DNA of 64,000 bases, taken from Candidatus Albibeggiatoa sp. nov. BB20. GTDB lineage: Bacteria; Pseudomonadota; Gammaproteobacteria; Beggiatoales; Beggiatoaceae. Shown piece by piece: positions 37,794-47,911 of the stretch (positions within the stretch are counted from its first letter, which is position 1; each line of letters opens with the position of its first letter). The position numbers and the translations under genes were made by a program. The DNA is taken from positions 1 to 64,000 of the forward strand of contig JADGDW010000002.1 of the NCBI GenBank assembly GCA_016744725.1, given 5' to 3'. Under the pieces are notes generated by a model. That model had not been told where the DNA came from. It made no database searches and saw only the letters and a list, made by a program, of their open reading frames with translations.

Positions 37794-40076
37794 TTAGACT
37801 TCAGATGCTTCTAGCTTACTATCTTGACCTTCTGTTGATTCAATTAACAAATCATCATCTTTGACTTGAACTGTTACATGTCCACCTTTTTCCAAATGCC
37901 CAAATAACAACTCATTAGCCAATGCACGTTTCACTTTGTCTTGAATTAAGCGAGCCATTGGGCGTGCACCCATTTTCGGATCATAGCCTTTTTTCGCTAG
38001 CCAGTGACGGGCTTCTTCATCCACTTGTAGCGTGACATTTTTCGCTTCTAATTGTGCTTCCAATTCAATCACAAATTTATCAACCACATGCGCCACAATG
38101 TCTAATGGCAACGAATCAAATTGTACAATAGCATCTAAACGATTGCGGAATTCAGGGGTAAACAAACGTTTAATGGTTTCCATTGCATCACTGGTATGGT
38201 CTTGTGGACTAAAGCCCATAGAAGAGCGGTTTAAGTCTTCTGCCCCAGCATTGGTCGTCATGACTAAAATAATATTACGGAAATCGGTTTTACGGCCATT
38301 AGTATCAGTCAATTTACCGTGATCCATCACTTGCAATAACAAGTTAAATACATCGGGATGGGCTTTTTCAACTTCGTCTAACAATAAGACCGCATGAGGA
38401 GTTTTGTTAATTGCCTCGGTCAATAAACCACCTTGGTCAAATCCAACATAACCTGGAGGCGCACCAATCAAACGCGAAACAGTATGACGCTCCATATATT
38501 CCGACATATCAAATCGAATTAATTCAATACCAAGAATCTTAGCAAGCTGGCGTGTCACTTCCGTTTTACCTACACCCGTAGGCCCTGCAAACAGGAATGA
38601 ACCAATCGGTTTTTCTTGATTACCTAAGCCCGAACGACTCATCTTAATCGCAGTGGCTAAAGTTGAAATTGCCATGTCTTGGCCAAACACCACCATTTTC
38701 AAATCACGCTCTAAATTACGCAATACATCTTTATCAGATAGAGAAACTGTTTTTGGTGGAATCCGAGCAATCTTGGCTACAATGCTTTCAACATCAGTCA
38801 CATTGATGGTTTTTTTGCGTTTTGATGGCGGCAATAAGCGTTGTTTTGCACCTGCCTCATCAATCACATCAATTGCTTTATCTGGCAAATGGCGATCATG
38901 AATATATTTATTGGATAATTCAGCCGCAGCCCGCAATGCAGGTTGAGCAAATTTGATTTCATGATGTTCTTCAAACCGAGATTTCAAACCTTTTAGAATC
39001 TGCACCGTTTCTTCAACACTGGGTTCAATTACATCAATTTTCTGAAACCGACGTGATAAAGCCCGATCTTTCTCAAAAATACCACGATATTCCTGATAAG
39101 TTGTCGAACCGATACATTTTAGTTCCCCTGAAGCCAATACAGGTTTAATCAAATTTGACGCATCCATCGCACCACCTGAAGCCGCACCTGCTCCGATAAT
39201 GGTGTGGATTTCATCAATAAATAATACTGAATCAGGTTGTTTGCGTAATTGGGCAATCACGGATTTTAAGCGTTTTTCAAAATCGCCGCGATATTTTGTC
39301 CCCGCCAATAATGAACCCATATCCAGCGAATAAATAACACTTTCTTTCAATATTTCAGGCACTTTGCCCTCAACTATCATTTTGGCTAAGCCTTCAGCAA
39401 TTGCCGTTTTACCCACGCCAGCTTCACCCACATATAATGGATTATTTTTACGGCGGCGGCATAAAATCTGTAATGTGCGTTCCACTTCGTATTGGCGACC
39501 GATTAACGGATCAATTTTACCCAAAACAGCTTGTTCATTCAGGTTGACGGTATAGACTTCTAGCGGATTTTTTGCAGGTGCAGACTCTGCCCCAACTTCC
39601 TCATCTTGCGAAATTGGAATATCCGTATTATCGTTATCAACCTTAGATATGCCATGCGAAATGAAATTAACCACATCTAAACGGGCAATATCTTGTTTGT
39701 CTAAAAAGTAAACTGCTTGTGATTCTCGTTCACCAAAGATAGAAACCAGCACATTTGCGCCTGTCACTTCCTTTTTGCCTGAAGATTGCACATGGAATAC
39801 CGCGCGTTGTAATACTCGCTGAAAGCCCAACGTGGGTTGGGTCTCTCGTTCATCACGGCGTGATAATTTTGGCGTAGTGGTTTCTAAAAACTCCACTAAA
39901 TCTTTGCGTAATGTGTCTAAATTCACACCACATGCACGCAATACATCAGCCGCAGTTGGATTTTCTGTCAAGGCTAAGAGTAAATGTTCGACTGTCATAA
40001 ACTCATGCCGTTTTTGCTTCGCTGAATTAAAAGCATCACTTAATGTGAGCTCTAATTCTTTACTTAACATGCTCAT
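37794..40076 (-). CDS. clpA: ATP-dependent Clp protease ATP-binding subunit ClpA
   Basis: Hexameric AAA+ unfoldase delivering substrates to ClpP. 760 residues. The N-domain (about 1-150) precedes two nucleotide-binding domains with Walker A motifs GEAGVGKTAIAEG and GPTGVGKTEVTRQ, Walker B LFIDEIHTI and LLLDEVEKAHP, and a GARPMAR sensor region. The IGF/IGL loop for ClpP contact is represented by VRLxNQE-type sequence but not certain. GAGG lies before the start at 40076; ATG 40070 is also possible. clpS lies directly upstream in the same orientation, the usual order. Confidence 0.95.
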   Translation of the reverse strand: MSMLSKELELTLSDAFNSAKQKRHEFMTVEHLLLALTENPTAADVLRACGVNLDTLRKDLVEFLETTTPKLSRRDERETQPTLGFQRVLQRAVFHVQSSGKKEVTGANVLVSIFGERESQAVYFLDKQDIARLDVVNFISHGISKVDNDNTDIPISQDEEVGAESAPAKNPLEVYTVNLNEQAVLGKIDPLIGRQYEVERTLQILCRRRKNNPLYVGEAGVGKTAIAEGLAKMIVEGKVPEILKESVIYSLDMGSLLAGTKYRGDFEKRLKSVIAQLRKQPDSVLFIDEIHTIIGAGAASGGAMDASNLIKPVLASGELKCIGSTTYQEYRGIFEKDRALSRRFQKIDVIEPSVEETVQILKGLKSRFEEHHEIKFAQPALRAAAELSNKYIHDRHLPDKAIDVIDEAGAKQRLLPPSKRKKTINVTDVESIVAKIARIPPKTVSLSDKDVLRNLERDLKMVVFGQDMAISTLATAIKMSRSGLGNQEKPIGSFLFAGPTGVGKTEVTRQLAKILGIELIRFDMSEYMERHTVSRLIGAPPGYVGFDQGGLLTEAINKTPHAVLLLDEVEKAHPDVFNLLLQVMDHGKLTDTNGRKTDFRNIILVMTTNAGAEDLNRSSMGFSPQDHTSDAMETIKRLFTPEFRNRLDAIVQFDSLPLDIVAHVVDKFVIELEAQLEAKNVTLQVDEEARHWLAKKGYDPKMGARPMARLIQDKVKRALANELLFGHLEKGGHVTVQVKDDDLLIESTEGQDSKLEASEV

Positions 40077-40139
40077 AACTAACCTCACTTTTTAAGATAG
40101 ACAGGTATTCATTCGTCGCTTTAACCTGCCATCTGTGAT

Positions 40140-40466
40140 TCATATTTGCTCCATCGTACATAAGAGTGGATGTTGATTTTCTCGAGCGTAAGTATTGACT
40201 TGTGCGACTTTTGTTTCTGCGACTTCACGCGAATAAGTGCCACAAATCCCTTTTCCTTGTGTGTGAATTTGCCACATAACGCGACTGGCGGCTTCGCTGG
40301 GCATACCAAAAAACACTTCTAAAATATGCACAACAAAGTCCATAGGCGTATAGTCATCATTCATCAGTATCACTTTGTATAGAGGCGGTTTTTTTAGTTT
40401 TGGCCGCGCTTCTTCTACAACAAAGTTATCATCATAATCTGGGGTGCTATTGGGGGAATCTGCCAT
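40140..40466 (-). CDS. clpS: ATP-dependent Clp protease adaptor ClpS
   Basis: Adaptor that hands N-degron substrates to ClpA. 108 residues with the family core YKVILMNDDYTPMDFVVHILEVFF, which contains the N-end binding residues (NDDYTPM), and the downstream CGTYSREVAETK. A disordered, acidic N-terminal arm of about 28 residues precedes it. 63 bp separate it from clpA; the two are probably co-transcribed. Confidence 0.95.
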   Translation of the reverse strand: MADSPNSTPDYDDNFVVEEARPKLKKPPLYKVILMNDDYTPMDFVVHILEVFFGMPSEAASRVMWQIHTQGKGICGTYSREVAETKVAQVNTYARENQHPLLCTMEQI

Positions 40467-40703
40467 CGTTACAGCCGTACCTTAAAAATTTATGCTTTCA
40501 CTATTTAGAAGCTATTATTGCTAAGGTTATAATGTTCATGTGTTTTTGACAATCCCTAGTGAATTTTTTTATTTCAAGTTATAAAAACAGTTTAGTTTGA
40601 GCTAAAAACACAGTATTTCAAGGCTTTTATTGTAAACTTATAAATAAATATAGTATAAAAACGTTGCTTAACAGCATGGTGGATAATTTTGGATATTTCA
40701 AGT

Positions 40704-41213
40704 ATGACACAAGATAATCAGTATCAAGAAAAAACTTTTTTACCTTTAGGTTTATGGCGTTATTACACCATGGTTTTGTATGAAAGCCTGCTGTTATTTG
40801 CCGTATTATTTTTTGCAGGTATTTTAGTATTGCCACTTTCACATGCAGAAAATAGCCCAATTTATGCTTTATATCTTGGAATAGTTAGTTTTGTCTATTT
40901 TGCATGGCAATGGCGACGTTCAGGACAAACTTTAGCGATGTCAACATGGAAGGTACGTTTGATTCAAGATGATAGGGATGCGGGGACTAAAATCAGTTGG
41001 TGGCAAGCTGTCAGACGTTTTGTCGTGGCCAGTGTGGTTTATTTAAGTTTTATTTTAGCCTGCTATTGGTCATTTTCTTCAGAACCAATTATGTGGTTAG
41101 CTTCAGTCTTATGGCTTATTTTCTTTTTAAATACAGTAAGCCCTTGGTTCGATATGCAGCGTAGAATGTGGCAAGACTTGGCTTCAGGTACAAGATTGGT
41201 TCGAGAAGTGTGA
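40704..41213 (+). CDS. RDD-family membrane protein
   Basis: 169 residues with four hydrophobic segments and the characteristic RRSGQTLAMSTWKVRLIQDDRDAG...WWQAVRRF block. The name-giving Arg/Asp residues are partly represented. Function of RDD proteins is generally unknown (some act in Na+/H+ exchange). The ATG at 40704 is preferred to a TTG at 40689. Divergent from clpS. Confidence 0.8.
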   Translation: MTQDNQYQEKTFLPLGLWRYYTMVLYESLLLFAVLFFAGILVLPLSHAENSPIYALYLGIVSFVYFAWQWRRSGQTLAMSTWKVRLIQDDRDAGTKISWWQAVRRFVVASVVYLSFILACYWSFSSEPIMWLASVLWLIFFLNTVSPWFDMQRRMWQDLASGTRLVREV

Positions 41214-41382
41214 GTATTTTTAACAGGACTCTGGGGTTATAACAAAAAAATATCTCCAACAGTTCTAATCTGTTTAATGAAGCTCTATCATCGTTGATTC
41301 AGCTTGCTTAAACATCAATATATTTAGATTTATCAAAGCAGTATATTCATATCATTTTTTTAAACACAAGTATTTATCATCG

Positions 41383-41763
41383 ATGAAAAAATTAGATATT
41401 GAACAAATCATCCAAGCCCGTCTGCAAGATGCTAAAGTGTTATTAGATGCCTCAAGGTTTGATGGCTCTGTTTATTTATGTGGATATGCTGTGGAACTAG
41501 GTTTGAAAGCGTGTATTTGTAAAACCTTGCAATGGGATGAATATCCAACGACAAAAGGCTATCAAACATTTAAAACGCATGACCTTGATATACTGTTACA
41601 TTTAACGGGACAAGAAAATAGAGTAAAGCACGAAATGTTTACTGAATGGTCAATTGTTTCAAAGTGGAATCCAGAGACAAGATATAGTGCAGTAGGTACT
41701 GTCACTCAAATCCAAGCAACAAAAATGTTCGATGCAACCAAAGCCTTTTTAGAGGTATTATGA
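41383..41763 (+). CDS. HEPN-domain protein
   Basis: 126 residues, all helical. The HEPN-type core QARLQDAKVLLDASRFDGSVYLCGYAVELGLKACI near residues 12-50 is followed by KTHDLDILLHLTG. The Rx4-6H RNase motif typical of active HEPN toxins is not evident, as RVKHEM is not a proper match. This could therefore be the partner/sensor type. The start lies on a good helix. The stop overlaps the ATG of the next gene by 4 bp, a toxin-antitoxin-like layout. Exact function unknown. Confidence 0.7.
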   Translation: MKKLDIEQIIQARLQDAKVLLDASRFDGSVYLCGYAVELGLKACICKTLQWDEYPTTKGYQTFKTHDLDILLHLTGQENRVKHEMFTEWSIVSKWNPETRYSAVGTVTQIQATKMFDATKAFLEVL

Positions 41764-42146
41764 AAGAATTACTAAAAAAATTTCAAAAAGCAGCACAACA
41801 AGTATCAGACTTGAAAGGTAGCTTTGATTTATTTGGCTTATTTCTACGAGAAGAAGCACCCAATAGATGGGATTTGCTCATTTCGGCAGACTGGGCAAAG
41901 GAAGACGAGGCTGCAGCCATTAACTTGTTAATAGAATATTTGCGTAAAGAACTCAGTGATAAAGAAATACTTCTGCTTTCAAAAATTGTCGTTTTAGATG
42001 AGTATGATTCTATTTTAAATACTACAAACCAAATGACGATTATGAAAGATAATATTGTGACATTATCAGATACTGTTTTCTCTGGTATTCCTATCAAAAA
42101 AGCTTATATTTTAGCTGCACAAAACACAAGTAGTGCTACCGTTTAA
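41760..42146 (+). CDS. Partner protein of the HEPN gene, unrecognised
   Basis: 128 residues, mixed helix and strand: KELLKKFQKAAQQVSDLKGSFDLFGLFLREEAPNRWDLLISADWAKEDEAAAINLLIEYLRKEL. The segment NRWDLLISADWA with acidic residues suggests an alpha/beta domain that could be a nucleotidyltransferase relative (MNT partners usually have GSxxxxxxDxDxD, not seen). Overlap with the HEPN gene points to a two-gene unit. It ends 15 bp before waaC. Confidence 0.55.
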   Translation: MKELLKKFQKAAQQVSDLKGSFDLFGLFLREEAPNRWDLLISADWAKEDEAAAINLLIEYLRKELSDKEILLLSKIVVLDEYDSILNTTNQMTIMKDNIVTLSDTVFSGIPIKKAYILAAQNTSSATV

Positions 42147-42161
42147 TGACTCATTAATCCC

Positions 42162-43163
42162 ATGCGAATCCTAATTATAAAAACCTCATCACTTGGCGAT
42201 ATTATTCATACTTTGCCAGCCCTAAGCGATATGGCAAAACACTATCAAACTTTGCACTGCGATTGGGTTGTAGAAGAAGCCTTTAGTGAAATTCCTACTT
42301 GGCATCCTGCTATCACTCGGGTGATCCCTGTGGCAATCCGCCGCTGGCGACAAAATCCATGGCAAATGTGGAAAAATAAAGAATGGCAACAATGCAAGCA
42401 AGTGATTCAACAAGAAAAATATGACTATATTATTGATGCACAAGGTCTATTCAAAAGTGCCGTATTGACCGCCCAAGCCCGAGGCATTCGTTGTGGCTTA
42501 GATGGTAACTCTGCCCGCGAACCGATTGCAAGCTGGTTTTATCATAAAAAAATTACTGTTTCCAAAGCCCAACATGCGGTGATGCGGACTCGTTTACTGT
42601 TTGCCAGTTTACTCAACTATGAATTACCCACGGCTGAACCTATTTATGGGATTAAAAACAGCTTTCAAGTTGAAAAACAGCCTTATATCATCTTTCTACA
42701 CGGTACGACATGGAAAACCAAACATTGGTATGATGAAAACTGGAGTGATTTAGCAAAATTGGTAACCAATCGAGGCTATCAAGTGCGTATTCCTTGGGGA
42801 AATGAGATTGAAAAGCAACGTGCGGAAAAAATAGCCACCAGCCATGACAATATCCAGATCATTGAAAAAGGCAATTTACAGCAACTTGCCTCTGAATTAG
42901 CTCAAGCAAAAGCGGTTGTTGGGGTTGATACGGGATTGGCTCATTTGGCCGCAGCACTAGATATTCCAAGCGTGACACTGTACGGTGCAACTAAAGCAGG
43001 CTTAACAGGTACGATGGGACAACAACAAATCCATTTAAATGCCCAATTTCCATGCGCGCCTTGTCTTAAAAAACAATGTTCGTATAAAACCGCACCTTTG
43101 CCACCTTGTTACCAAGATTTATCAGTTGATCGTGTGTGGCGAAGCTTAAAAGATTTATTGTAG
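42162..43163 (+). CDS. waaC: Lipopolysaccharide heptosyltransferase I
   Basis: Adds the first L-glycero-D-manno-heptose to Kdo on the LPS inner core. 333 residues of the GT9 family: SSLGDIIHTLPALSD at the N-terminus, then LHGTTWKTKHWYDENW and VGVDTGLAHLAAAL in the nucleotide-binding half. The order and length fit WaaC rather than WaaF (WaaF has a different central motif). Closely downstream of the HEPN pair. gmhA, elsewhere in this window, makes the heptose precursor. Confidence 0.92.
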   Translation: MRILIIKTSSLGDIIHTLPALSDMAKHYQTLHCDWVVEEAFSEIPTWHPAITRVIPVAIRRWRQNPWQMWKNKEWQQCKQVIQQEKYDYIIDAQGLFKSAVLTAQARGIRCGLDGNSAREPIASWFYHKKITVSKAQHAVMRTRLLFASLLNYELPTAEPIYGIKNSFQVEKQPYIIFLHGTTWKTKHWYDENWSDLAKLVTNRGYQVRIPWGNEIEKQRAEKIATSHDNIQIIEKGNLQQLASELAQAKAVVGVDTGLAHLAAALDIPSVTLYGATKAGLTGTMGQQQIHLNAQFPCAPCLKKQCSYKTAPLPPCYQDLSVDRVWRSLKDLL

Positions 43164-43225
43164 TTAACCTCGACATTGCCTATACTTACGCTTTTTGATG
43201 TCTCGCTACTGATAGAGTAATTTTG

Positions 43226-43657
43226 ATGGAACAGTTTGTAGAGTTTGTAGGTAACCACCCACTTTTATTTGCCTCCTTTGCTGGCGTATTAGGGCTGTTA
43301 GTTTGGAATATCCTAGGCGATTCTATTCAGGGTATTAATAACATTACCGCCCAAATAGCCACTCTCAAAATTAATCATGATGATGCCATTGTGCTTGATG
43401 TGCGTGAAGACAACGAGTTTGTGGAAGGTCACATTCTCGACGCAATGCACATTCCTTTGGGTTCATTATCTGCTAAAATAAAGAACTTAGAAAAATACCG
43501 CCAACACCCGATTATCGTCAGTTGCCGCAGTGGTAACCGTTCTAGCCATGCTTGCAATATTTTGAAAAAGAATGAGTTTGAACAGGTTTTTAATTTAAAA
43601 GGTGGCGTTATCGCTTGGGAAACAGCGGGTTTACCATTGACCAAGGGTCGTAAATAA
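43226..43657 (+). CDS. Membrane-anchored rhodanese-like protein
   Basis: 143 residues, one N-terminal membrane helix (about 10-30), then a rhodanese domain with LDVREDNEFVEGHI and the active-site loop VSCRSGNRSSHA containing the catalytic cysteine. YibN-type protein that typically precedes secB. A possible sulfurtransferase at the inner membrane, though recent work associates YibN with membrane-protein biogenesis. ATG at 43226. Ends 22 bp before secB. Confidence 0.88.
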   Translation: MEQFVEFVGNHPLLFASFAGVLGLLVWNILGDSIQGINNITAQIATLKINHDDAIVLDVREDNEFVEGHILDAMHIPLGSLSAKIKNLEKYRQHPIIVSCRSGNRSSHACNILKKNEFEQVFNLKGGVIAWETAGLPLTKGRK

Positions 43658-43679
43658 TTTAAACACAAGGGGAAATATT

Positions 43680-44171
43680 GTGGCAGAAGCAAATGCACAA
43701 GGACAGAAGAGCGAACAATTTGACATCCAAAAGATTTATTTAAAAGATTGCTCGTTTGAAGTGCCCAATGCACCAAACATTTTTATAGTTCAAGATCAAC
43801 AGCCCAGTCCAAAATATGAAGTGGCTTATGAATCTAAAGAAATACAAGCTGGAATGTATGAAGTGGTGCTTAATGTCACAGTGACTGTAATGCTTGGTGA
43901 CCAAACTGCATTTTTAGTTGAAATCAAGCAAGCAGGCGTGTTTACTTTATCCAATATGCCTAAAGATAAATTGGCTTATATGATTAATGGTGTTTGCCCT
44001 AACGTCTTATTCCCTTATGCTCGTGAAACTGTTTCTGAGTTGATTACACGTGGTGGATTCACGCCTCTTTACTTGCCGTTAATGAATTTTGAAGGCATGT
44101 ACGTGCAAAAATTGCAGCAAGATGGTAAGTTGCAAGTACCTGAAAATATGCAATCTCCTTCTGCACAGTAA
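43680..44171 (+). CDS. secB: Protein-export chaperone SecB
   Basis: 163-residue cytosolic chaperone that keeps preproteins unfolded and targets them to SecA. Family blocks: IQKIYLKDCSFEVPNAP, YEVVLNVTVT and VCPNVLFPYARETVSELITRGGFTPLYLPLMNF. The N-terminus is short and starts with GTG behind AAGGGG. Between the rhodanese gene and gpsA (2-bp gap), the conserved gammaproteobacterial order. Confidence 0.97.
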   Translation: MAEANAQGQKSEQFDIQKIYLKDCSFEVPNAPNIFIVQDQQPSPKYEVAYESKEIQAGMYEVVLNVTVTVMLGDQTAFLVEIKQAGVFTLSNMPKDKLAYMINGVCPNVLFPYARETVSELITRGGFTPLYLPLMNFEGMYVQKLQQDGKLQVPENMQSPSAQ

Positions 44172-44173
44172 AA

Positions 44174-45172
44174 ATGTCTGCAGACTCACCTATTCTCGTG
44201 TTAGGCGCAGGCTCTTGGGGGACTGCGCTAGCATTGGTGTTAGCCCGTAACGGCCATTCCATTTGGCTGTGGAGTCATGAACAAGCTCACGTCGCGCAAA
44301 TGCGTACAGAACAGCAAAATAGTCAATATTTACCTGATTATCCTTTTCCCGAACATATTAAAATTGTTGATGATTTAGTCCTTGTGGCCAAAACCAAACA
44401 AATTTTAATCGTTGTACCCAGTCATGCGTTTCATAGCACATTAAGCCAAATCAAACCCTATTTACAGCCCGATACCCATTTATGCTGGGCGACGAAAGGT
44501 TTTGAATATAAAACGGGTTTATTGTTACATGAAGTGGCGCACAATGTATTAGGCCAGCAAGCCTTTTCAGTGTTATCAGGGCCTTCATTTGCGAAAGAAG
44601 TGGCTAAGCAATTACCCACAGCCGTTACCATTGCCTCAGATGTTCAAAATCATGCCCAATTTTGGGTTAATGCGTTCCATGACCCCTATTTTCGTCCTTA
44701 TCTCAGTTCAGATTTAATTGGGGTGCAGATTGGTGGTGCGGTGAAAAACGTGATGGCGATTGCAGCAGGCATTGCAGATGGTTTGGGTTTTGGCGCAAAT
44801 ACTCGAGCGGCTTTAATTACACGCGGCTTGGCTGAAATGCTACGTTTAGGTATTGCGATGGGTGGTCAAGCCGAAACCTTCATGGGTTTGGCGGGTATGG
44901 GTGATCTGGTGCTCACGTGTACTGATAATCAATCACGTAATCGACGATTTGGTTTTGCTTTGGCACAAGGTCAAAAAAACCATGATGAGATTTTAACTGA
45001 GATTGGTCAAGTAGTTGAGGGAGTTCATGCCGCACGTGAAGTGCATCATTTAGCCCAAAAATATCAAGTTGAAATGCCGATTGTTGACCATGTACAGCAA
45101 GTATTAACCCAACAAATGACACCAAAACAAGCGGTACATTCTTTATTGTCTCGTGAAGTCAAAACCGAATAA
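44174..45172 (+). CDS. gpsA: Glycerol-3-phosphate dehydrogenase [NAD(P)+]
   Basis: Reduces dihydroxyacetone phosphate to sn-glycerol 3-phosphate for phospholipid synthesis. 332 residues with GAGSWGTALALVLARNGH at the start, CWATKGFE, GPSFAKEVA, GVQIGGAVKNVMAIAAG and the catalytic-Lys region RAALITRGLAEM...FMGLAGMGDLVLTC. Two bases separate it from secB. A 380-bp unassigned gap follows. Confidence 0.97.
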   Translation: MSADSPILVLGAGSWGTALALVLARNGHSIWLWSHEQAHVAQMRTEQQNSQYLPDYPFPEHIKIVDDLVLVAKTKQILIVVPSHAFHSTLSQIKPYLQPDTHLCWATKGFEYKTGLLLHEVAHNVLGQQAFSVLSGPSFAKEVAKQLPTAVTIASDVQNHAQFWVNAFHDPYFRPYLSSDLIGVQIGGAVKNVMAIAAGIADGLGFGANTRAALITRGLAEMLRLGIAMGGQAETFMGLAGMGDLVLTCTDNQSRNRRFGFALAQGQKNHDEILTEIGQVVEGVHAAREVHHLAQKYQVEMPIVDHVQQVLTQQMTPKQAVHSLLSREVKTE

Positions 45173-45552
45173 TATTTTTTCCTCGCTCTAAAATATCAGT
45201 GGTTCGAGAATCTTTAAAATACATCTTAAAATCAATCTGTTATCAAAGTTGATATATTTGTAATTGATTGAAATATTTTGTATTTTGTAAGAACTGGCCA
45301 CAGTATTGAGGTACTAGAGTTGAGGAGTTTTATTAAGCACTTAAAAACACTCCATTCTTTCAAGAAAATCTATGATTGATGCTTTGAATTATGCCAGCAT
45401 CTATAGACGTATAAATTCATTTTTAAATCATCATTGATTTTGTTTTGATAAATATTAATAATTGGCTTTAAATTAAGAAGTTTTTATAATTTAGCCCAAT
45501 ATTCAATATAATATCTCTGACTTTAAATAATACTCTAAACAACAATAAGAGG
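45173..45552. other. AT-rich gap before the receptor gene
   Basis: 380 bp with no gene or member of the repeat families recognised. It is notably AT-rich toward its 3' end and must contain the promoter of the receptor at 45592. No Fur-box-like or other operator was identified by eye. Confidence 0.4.
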
Positions 45553-45591
45553 ATGATATTTAAAGTTATTAAGATGGGGGAGATGTATCTG

Positions 45592-47859
45592 ATGCTAAGA
45601 TTAAATTTAAATTTATTTGTTAACACAATATTCATTTTATTTTCATTATATTACAGCAAGTTAATGGCTAACGAATACGGAATGCCACCCGTTTTACAAG
45701 AATCCCTTCAAATTAAATCATTACTTGGTTTATCACTTGAAGAATTGATGAATATTAGGATTGATGCGCCTCTTGCCTCTTTGACAAAAACGTCTCAACG
45801 CTTAACCCCCGCAGCGATCACGACGATTACAAAACAGCAAATTGAAAACAGTGGTGCACGTAGTCTGAATGAATTATTGGAAATCTATGTGCCGAACTTG
45901 CAAATGATGCGACATCATTGGGAAATCAGTCATCTGGGGTTGCGTGGCATATTGAATGATCGAGAGGAAAAATATTTACTGTTAGTGAATGGCCGTGTGA
46001 TGAATGAGCATACACATTATGGTGTTATCAGTGAGCGAGATTTGTCTATGTTGGGTGATATTCGGCATATTGATATTGTTCGTGGTTCAGGCTCGGCAAT
46101 TCATGGTGCAGGTGCTGTATCAATGGTGATTAGTATTGAAACCGAAAGTGGGCTGAGTTTTGAAGGCACGGAAATGATTGCGCGAGCAGGTGTCATCGAT
46201 GAATTTTATGGGATTGAGTTGAAACATGGCAAAAAACTCACAGAGGATTCAGGCTATTTTATTTATTTGGGTTTGGATAAATATGTGGGCGCAGATCAAC
46301 ACGATGCACCGTATGTATTGGGCACAAGTTATACCGATTTTTGGGGCAATACGGTTGCAGGTCAACAGGCTTATACACAATATTCGATTAATCGAGATGG
46401 GGCAGCATGGCGAGATAAACCACGGATTAAATTGCATACGGAATACACCCATGGTTCATTAAGTCTTTGGATGCGTTACACACGCGGTGGCCAACAATAT
46501 GTGACTGATCCGAGTTCCACAGCTCGCTGGCCTTATGGTTGGTTGGATGATTGGGCAGTTGATACTTATCCCAATTATGAATCTTTTGAGCAACCGGGTT
46601 CAGGCTATCAGCAACTCACTTTATTATCAGAATATAAACAACATATTAGCGATATATTTTCAATTGATTATACCCTGAGCTATGATTTAACTGACTATGA
46701 ACGTGCTGATTTTAGTTCTGAATTGGATAATTGGACATTGAACCATCGGGAAGATGAATTATTAGCCAAAGTAACAGCGCACTGGCAGTTGAATGATAAA
46801 CATCACATTGCAATGGGTGTAGCATGGTCACATGAATGGTTTGGTAAAAATAATTTAGGGTTTCCTGATGATTCTCAAGCAGTTTTGTCGCCTTGGGTAC
46901 AGCCTCCTTATAGCGGTGATTCACCTGAGTGGTCTACTAATACCTATTCTTTATTGGCGGAACATCAATGGCAGTTTTCAGCGGATTGGACATTATTTTA
47001 TGGGGGACGGATTGATAAAAATGATAATACGGAGCTGTTATATTCTCCCCGAGCCGCTTTTATTTATACCCCAAATGATAAGGATACTTGGAAGTTGATG
47101 TATTCAGAGTCGGTGCGGATGACGTTTGCAGAAGAGCGGCAATGGACATTTGAGCAAACAGGTGAAAAGAGTGATCCAGAAGAGTTAAAAAGTCTGGAGT
47201 TACGTTATGAAGCACAGCATGATTCAGCATTATTTTGGGCAGTCAGCACTTATTATCAGGATTTAGATTTAATCAGTTGGGATTCGGGTGAGTATGGAGT
47301 GGATTTTGATGCAGGGACACGCAGCATCGGTAATTTAACTCAAACAGGGATTGAGCTTGAATTAGCGTATCACACTGAGCAGACACAAATCACGTTTTCA
47401 CATGCGTATCATAAGTTGTTGGATTTTAATTTATCGCCAGATACCAATACTGCATTGACTGCTGAGCCTTATGGTTATGGTAATCAATTAGCGGTGTGGA
47501 GTAGCCATATTAGTAAATTAACGGGTTCATATCATTTAAGTCCGCGTTGGCAATTGGATGGTTCAGCACGGATTTATTGGGGATTTGATGGCGCACAAGC
47601 TTTTTCAGATTATAACAATGCTCAAAATACGCCATATAACCGAGACCCCGAAAATGATGATCCTTATGGCGCGTCGATTTTTGTTAATTTAGGGATTCAG
47701 CATCAGCTTAATGACAGATTGAAATTACGTTTAGATGCGTACAATGTTTTAGGTTGGGTTGATAAAACTTATAATAAACGCTTGTTTGGGTTTAATTCTT
47801 ATGGTGATTATCGTGCCCATGCCCCTGCGTTGGCTGCTACATTGCGCTGGCAGTTTTAG
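45592..47859 (+). CDS. TonB-dependent outer-membrane receptor
   Basis: 755 residues: signal peptide (about 1-25), then EELMNIRIDAPLASLTKTSQRLTPAAITTITKQQIENSGARSLNELLEIYVP as plug domain with LRGILNDREEKYLLLVNGR and VDIVRGSGSAIHGAGAVSMVISIET, then a 22-strand barrel ending LAATLRWQF (a terminal aromatic). This is the group with SLEEL before the plug. The ligand (metal complex, vitamin, or other) cannot be inferred. ATG at 45592 is chosen because a GGGGGAG site lies 9 bp ahead and the signal peptide then starts cleanly. Convergent with the Roc gene by 52 bp. Confidence 0.88.
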   Translation: MLRLNLNLFVNTIFILFSLYYSKLMANEYGMPPVLQESLQIKSLLGLSLEELMNIRIDAPLASLTKTSQRLTPAAITTITKQQIENSGARSLNELLEIYVPNLQMMRHHWEISHLGLRGILNDREEKYLLLVNGRVMNEHTHYGVISERDLSMLGDIRHIDIVRGSGSAIHGAGAVSMVISIETESGLSFEGTEMIARAGVIDEFYGIELKHGKKLTEDSGYFIYLGLDKYVGADQHDAPYVLGTSYTDFWGNTVAGQQAYTQYSINRDGAAWRDKPRIKLHTEYTHGSLSLWMRYTRGGQQYVTDPSSTARWPYGWLDDWAVDTYPNYESFEQPGSGYQQLTLLSEYKQHISDIFSIDYTLSYDLTDYERADFSSELDNWTLNHREDELLAKVTAHWQLNDKHHIAMGVAWSHEWFGKNNLGFPDDSQAVLSPWVQPPYSGDSPEWSTNTYSLLAEHQWQFSADWTLFYGGRIDKNDNTELLYSPRAAFIYTPNDKDTWKLMYSESVRMTFAEERQWTFEQTGEKSDPEELKSLELRYEAQHDSALFWAVSTYYQDLDLISWDSGEYGVDFDAGTRSIGNLTQTGIELELAYHTEQTQITFSHAYHKLLDFNLSPDTNTALTAEPYGYGNQLAVWSSHISKLTGSYHLSPRWQLDGSARIYWGFDGAQAFSDYNNAQNTPYNRDPENDDPYGASIFVNLGIQHQLNDRLKLRLDAYNVLGWVDKTYNKRLFGFNSYGDYRAHAPALAATLRWQF

Positions 47860-47911
47860 ATTATTTATTCCCGTTTTTAGTTAAACTATTGATTTACAAA
47901 AATTCATCGCT

